Below, piece after piece: positions 61,359-64,000 of a stretch of DNA of 64,000 bases. The notes under the pieces are model-generated. The model saw nothing but the letters and a program-made list of their open reading frames with translations. It ran no database searches and had not been told where the DNA came from. Each line of letters starts with the position of its first letter. Position 1 is the stretch's first letter. The translations under genes and the position numbers were made by a program. Source of the stretch: Amycolatopsis sp. QT-25 (GTDB lineage Bacteria; Actinomycetota; Actinomycetes; Mycobacteriales; Pseudonocardiaceae); NCBI RefSeq assembly GCF_029369745.1, contig NZ_CP120210.1:3348001-3412000 (forward strand), given 5' to 3'.

Positions 61359-62111
61359 GTGAATCTTGATCTCGATGGTGGCGTCGAGCAGCGTCCATCC
61401 GATTCTCCGTATGTGGAGCGGGTTTATCGCGCTGGGAAGGCCGCCGTGGTGGTGCCGGCGCGGATGCGGTCCCTCGCGAACTCGAATTGGGAGCTCGTGG
61501 TGTGGCGTGACCGGGGCGAGACGCAGGTGACTGTGCGCGGCCCTGAGACGGGTCCCACTGTGCTGGACCTAGACCCAAGCCTGGGGGAGGGGCAGACGAT
61601 CGGGATCATCTTCCAGCACGGCGCCTTCCTGCCGCCGATGCCGGTGCCCCGGCTGGTCGACACCGCCGTGTCGAGTCCGCACACCACGGCCCACTCGTTC
61701 ATTCTGCAGGGCGAGGAATGGGAAACGCCGACCTACGACAACGCCGACGTCTTCGTGAACCGCCTGGTCCGTGCCGGACTGCTGGTGCGCGATCCGCTGG
61801 TCGCCGATGTGCTCCGCGGGGACACGGCCACTCTGGTCACACCGCGGTCGGTGCAGCGGCGGGTGGCCGCGGCGACCGGGTTGACTCAGGGCGCGATCCG
61901 GCAGATCGAGCGAGCGAGGCAGGCCGTGATGTTGTTGGGTCAGGGGATGGCCGCGATCGACGTCGTGCAGCAGGTCGGATATCACGACCAGCCACACCTG
62001 GCGCGCTCACTGACCCGGTTCACCGGACGCACGGCATCCCAGCTGAGGCAGGCCGGCGGCGAGGAGATGTTGTCGCTCCTGTACAAGACCGAGGTCGCGG
62101 TACGCCCCTAG
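61359..62111 (+). CDS. AraC-type transcriptional regulator
   Basis: A 250-residue protein from a GTG at 61359; the longer frame from 61326 is possible. The N-terminal 140 residues form a beta-rich sensor. The C-terminal 90 residues have an AraC-type helix-turn-helix pair, with LTQGAIRQIERARQAVMLL and AIDVVQQVGYHDQPHLARSL. A glyoxalase-fold gene follows 54 bases later and is the likely target or partner. A DUF6597-like regulator of VOC genes is the usual arrangement in actinomycetes. Confidence 0.8.
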   Translation: MNLDLDGGVEQRPSDSPYVERVYRAGKAAVVVPARMRSLANSNWELVVWRDRGETQVTVRGPETGPTVLDLDPSLGEGQTIGIIFQHGAFLPPMPVPRLVDTAVSSPHTTAHSFILQGEEWETPTYDNADVFVNRLVRAGLLVRDPLVADVLRGDTATLVTPRSVQRRVAAATGLTQGAIRQIERARQAVMLLGQGMAAIDVVQQVGYHDQPHLARSLTRFTGRTASQLRQAGGEEMLSLLYKTEVAVRP

Positions 62112-62165
62112 ATTTCGTGGTGACACCGGGAGCGCCCGGCACACCGACATCCTGGAGGGCATGTC

Positions 62166-62579
62166 ATGGCAATCACGCAGATTTACGTCAATCTGCCGGT
62201 CACCGATTTGGAAGCGAGCACGAAGGTCTATCTGGCGTTGGGGGGAGCGGTCAATCCGGAGTTCAGCGGTGACACCTCTGTCCAGGTGGTGTTCGCTGAC
62301 GCGATCGTGGTGCAGCTGATGACACGCGGGACCTTCGCGACGTTCACCAAGCGAACCACAGCGGATGGCCCGATCGAGGTGATCAACGCACTGGCCGCCG
62401 GGTCGCGCGAAGAAGTGGACCGCCTGGCCGACGCGGCGCTCGCCGCGGGTGCCACCGAGCCACGTGCGGCCCAGGACATGGGCTGGCTGTACAACCGGGC
62501 CGTCGACGACCCGGACGGACACTCCTGGGAGCTGCTGGCCTACAACGCGCACGCCCTGGGCGACGACACGCAGAATTGA
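62166..62579 (+). CDS. VOC/glyoxalase-fold protein
   Basis: A 137-residue protein with GGAGGG upstream of its ATG. IYVNLPVTDLEASTKVYLAL at the N-terminus and VDDPDGHSWELLAY at the C-terminus are the paired beta-alpha-beta-beta-beta modules of the vicinal-oxygen-chelate family. Metal-ligand positions are only partly kept, so a binding or non-metal role is possible. It follows the AraC-type regulator in the same direction. Confidence 0.88.
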   Translation: MAITQIYVNLPVTDLEASTKVYLALGGAVNPEFSGDTSVQVVFADAIVVQLMTRGTFATFTKRTTADGPIEVINALAAGSREEVDRLADAALAAGATEPRAAQDMGWLYNRAVDDPDGHSWELLAYNAHALGDDTQN

Positions 62580-62599
62580 CGCCGGCGCGGTCACCCGCG

Positions 62600-62960
62600 C
62601 CGCTCTGCTCGGCATGGAGTGCGCCTTCGACCTGAAGAACCGCAGCTCCTTTGTCGCCATGATCGGTTTCTTCACGATCTGCCCCCGGTCGTTGAGACGG
62701 GTGTCGGTGCCTCGCCCGTTGTCCGACACCGACACCGAGCCGTCGGGATGCAGAGCGACGGTGGCTCGTCCGCCCGCGTTGCTCTCGGCTTCCTCGGCCG
62801 CGTAGGCGATGACCTCAAGAATCAGGTGTGCGACACCGCCAGGCGCGAATTCAGCGGACTTTCGCCGATGCGGTCCAGGTGATCGGCATCTACAGAGCCC
62901 GCCCAATCGTGTGACGCGTTCCGCCCAGAACTCTCTGCTGCACTCAGCCCGGAATCATCC
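62600..62960 (-). pseudogene. fragment of a GHKL ATPase (GyrB/ParE-like N-terminus)
   Basis: On the minus strand a frame with AGSVDADHLDRIGES shifts near 62860 and continues as EFAPGGVAHLILEVIAYAAE and VALHPDGSVSVSDNGRGTDT with KKPIMATKELRFF. The SDNGRG motif is the ATP-lid glycine region of GHKL ATPases; such topoisomerase-like proteins are common in actinomycetes. Similarity ends about 62620, so most of the protein is absent. A broken gene. Confidence 0.75.
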
Positions 62961-63054
62961 CAGCCAGGCGGAAGAACGATGGAGGTGACACTCTCGGACG
63001 TCCTCAGGGCGTGCGCCGACAGATGGCTTCTACGGTCAGGCTTTCTCGTCACGG

Positions 63055-63417
63055 TTAACCCACCGACTTCTGTGCCACATCGAGGTTGTCGAGTTGTCGC
63101 TGGACGCGTTCGGCGTCGGTGTCGCGGCCCAACCGCAGGTACAGACCCTCCCCCCGGAGACCGACCCGCATCATCGGCTGGTCGTCTTCGATGTGGTGAC
63201 TCCACAGGTCCCACACGATGCCCAGAGTCTCGCCGTTGTCCGGATCGACAGCGGTCGTGGATCGGAGCAGGCCGACCACATCGGGGATCGCGCGCAAGGT
63301 GGCGACCGTTGCCGTGTTGTCACGCCGGACCGCGTCCAGCTCGGGCGGTGTGGTGGTCACGTGACGGACCTTCTTCGCGTCAACCACCTGCGGATCGTCC
63401 TTCCTGCCGCCCGACAT
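63055..63417 (-). CDS. conserved-looking hypothetical protein
   Basis: A 120-residue protein from the ATG at 63417 (138 residues if started at 63471). It is acidic and hydrophilic, with no signal peptide. AVRRDNTATVATLRAIPDVVGLL and RLGRDTDAERVQRQLDNLDV suggest a small alpha/beta fold. No family is recognised. Confidence 0.55.
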   Translation of the reverse strand: MSGGRKDDPQVVDAKKVRHVTTTPPELDAVRRDNTATVATLRAIPDVVGLLRSTTAVDPDNGETLGIVWDLWSHHIEDDQPMMRVGLRGEGLYLRLGRDTDAERVQRQLDNLDVAQKSVG

Positions 63418-63619
63418 GATCGGTGGTCCCGCCTCTCCCGAGACCGCCGCCGCACCTTCGCGACGAGTCATTCCGCCCCGGTCCGGCGGCCCCGCGCGCT
63501 CGCATGCCTCGTGGGCACCTCACCAAGCGCCACCTGCAGTCGCGGCTGCAGGCAGGACTGGCCGCCCTCGGCCCACTCGGCCGGCCAACAGGGCGAGACC
63601 CGTGCCGCGGGCTGATGGA

Positions 63620-64000
63620 TCAGGCGTTGGTGCGGACCCGCTGCCGCCGCGCCTGGGCGGCCGCCTCGGTCGCCACGTCGGCGAAGGCGGTCAGCAGCGC
63701 CGTCTCCGCGCCCGCGCGCCACACCAGGGCGACCTCCGAGTGCGGCATGTCCCGGATCGGCACCAGCGACACGTCCGGCCGCGCGTAGTAGCGCGAGACC
63801 GATTCCACCACGGGGGATACACCCGAGCCCGCACCGATCTGCGCGAGCAACTCCTGGAACGTGGCGACCGCGGGCCCGCGTGGGATCCGCCTGCCACTGG
63901 GGGTGCGTGCCGGGGCGTGGAACTCCCACCAGTACTCCGGCGCTGGGCCCGCGACGTCGACCAGGGTCTCCTCGGCCAGATCTTCGACGCTGATGGATAC
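63620..64000 (-). CDS. LysR-family regulator, C-terminal part, 5' end beyond the window
   Basis: The last 126 residues of a protein running in from the right edge. FQELLAQIGAGSGVSPVVES, VSLVPIRDMPHSEVALVWRA and a final helix TAFADVATEAAAQA are typical of the effector domain of LysR regulators. The DNA-binding part lies outside the window. Confidence 0.8.
   Translation of the reverse strand, partial: VSISVEDLAEETLVDVAGPAPEYWWEFHAPARTPSGRRIPRGPAVATFQELLAQIGAGSGVSPVVESVSRYYARPDVSLVPIRDMPHSEVALVWRAGAETALLTAFADVATEAAAQARRQRVRTNA

Noticed and set aside
1..64000. CRISPR array
   Set aside because: No regularly spaced direct repeats were seen; the only tandem repeats are the coding tectonin repeats and the UnbU Asn-Gly tail.

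Overview
The DNA is GC-rich, uses GTG and TTG starts freely, and encodes a complete enediyne warhead cassette. This fits a filamentous actinomycete, perhaps a pseudonocardiacean of the Amycolatopsis/Saccharothrix kind; the genus is inferred from protein style only.

Region 1 (1-24030) is one side of an enediyne biosynthetic cluster. The iterative enediyne polyketide synthase (14635-20433, KS-AT-ACP-KR-DH-PPTase) is followed by its hot-dog thioesterase, a flavin reductase and an acyl-CoA carboxylase beta subunit. Diverging leftward is a tight, mostly overlapping operon: two tandem DUF1702 (UnbL-type) proteins, UnbV, UnbU, a P450, a small helical protein (DUF5987-like), a GMC oxidoreductase and an AhpD-like protein. 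Outside these lie a TauD-type dioxygenase, an MFS exporter, a FAD monooxygenase running off the left edge, and an AraC regulator at 23266-24030. The P450, small protein, GMC oxidoreductase and flavin reductase set resembles the accessory genes of nine-membered enediynes. No chromoprotein apoprotein gene is visible here.

Region 2 (24500-30540) is accessory DNA: an alpha/beta hydrolase, an IS630 relic, a two-gene operon of a TIR-NPCBM protein and a membrane-anchored NPCBM-like protein, a decayed large serine recombinase, and a tRNA 3' end with its terminator that looks like an integration junction.

Region 3 (30541-58808) is bounded by two nearly identical IS630-family elements in inverted orientation, each with a TA duplication. 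Between them is a natural-product island: a highly reducing PKS (KS-AT-DH-cMT-ER-KR-ACP) translationally coupled to an aldehyde dehydrogenase-like protein; an asparagine/arginine-oxygenase-like Fe(II) dioxygenase beside an unrecognised helical protein; a lipase-like hydrolase; a six-repeat tectonin beta-propeller; and a fatty acyl-AMP ligase coupled to a FAD-oxidoreductase/carrier/thioesterase fusion. The last pair is the most likely undescribed enzyme system. Interspersed are a complete IS256 element with an 8-bp target duplication, an older IS256 relic head-to-head with it, and relics of IS1380, a serine resolvase, a tail-fibre S74 domain and a second dioxygenase.

Region 4 (58809-64000) holds small genes: an ASCH-domain protein, a secreted Cys-rich protein, an S1-like OB-fold protein, an AraC-type regulator with a glyoxalase-fold protein, a GHKL ATPase relic, a hypothetical protein, and the C-terminal part of a LysR regulator cut by the right edge.
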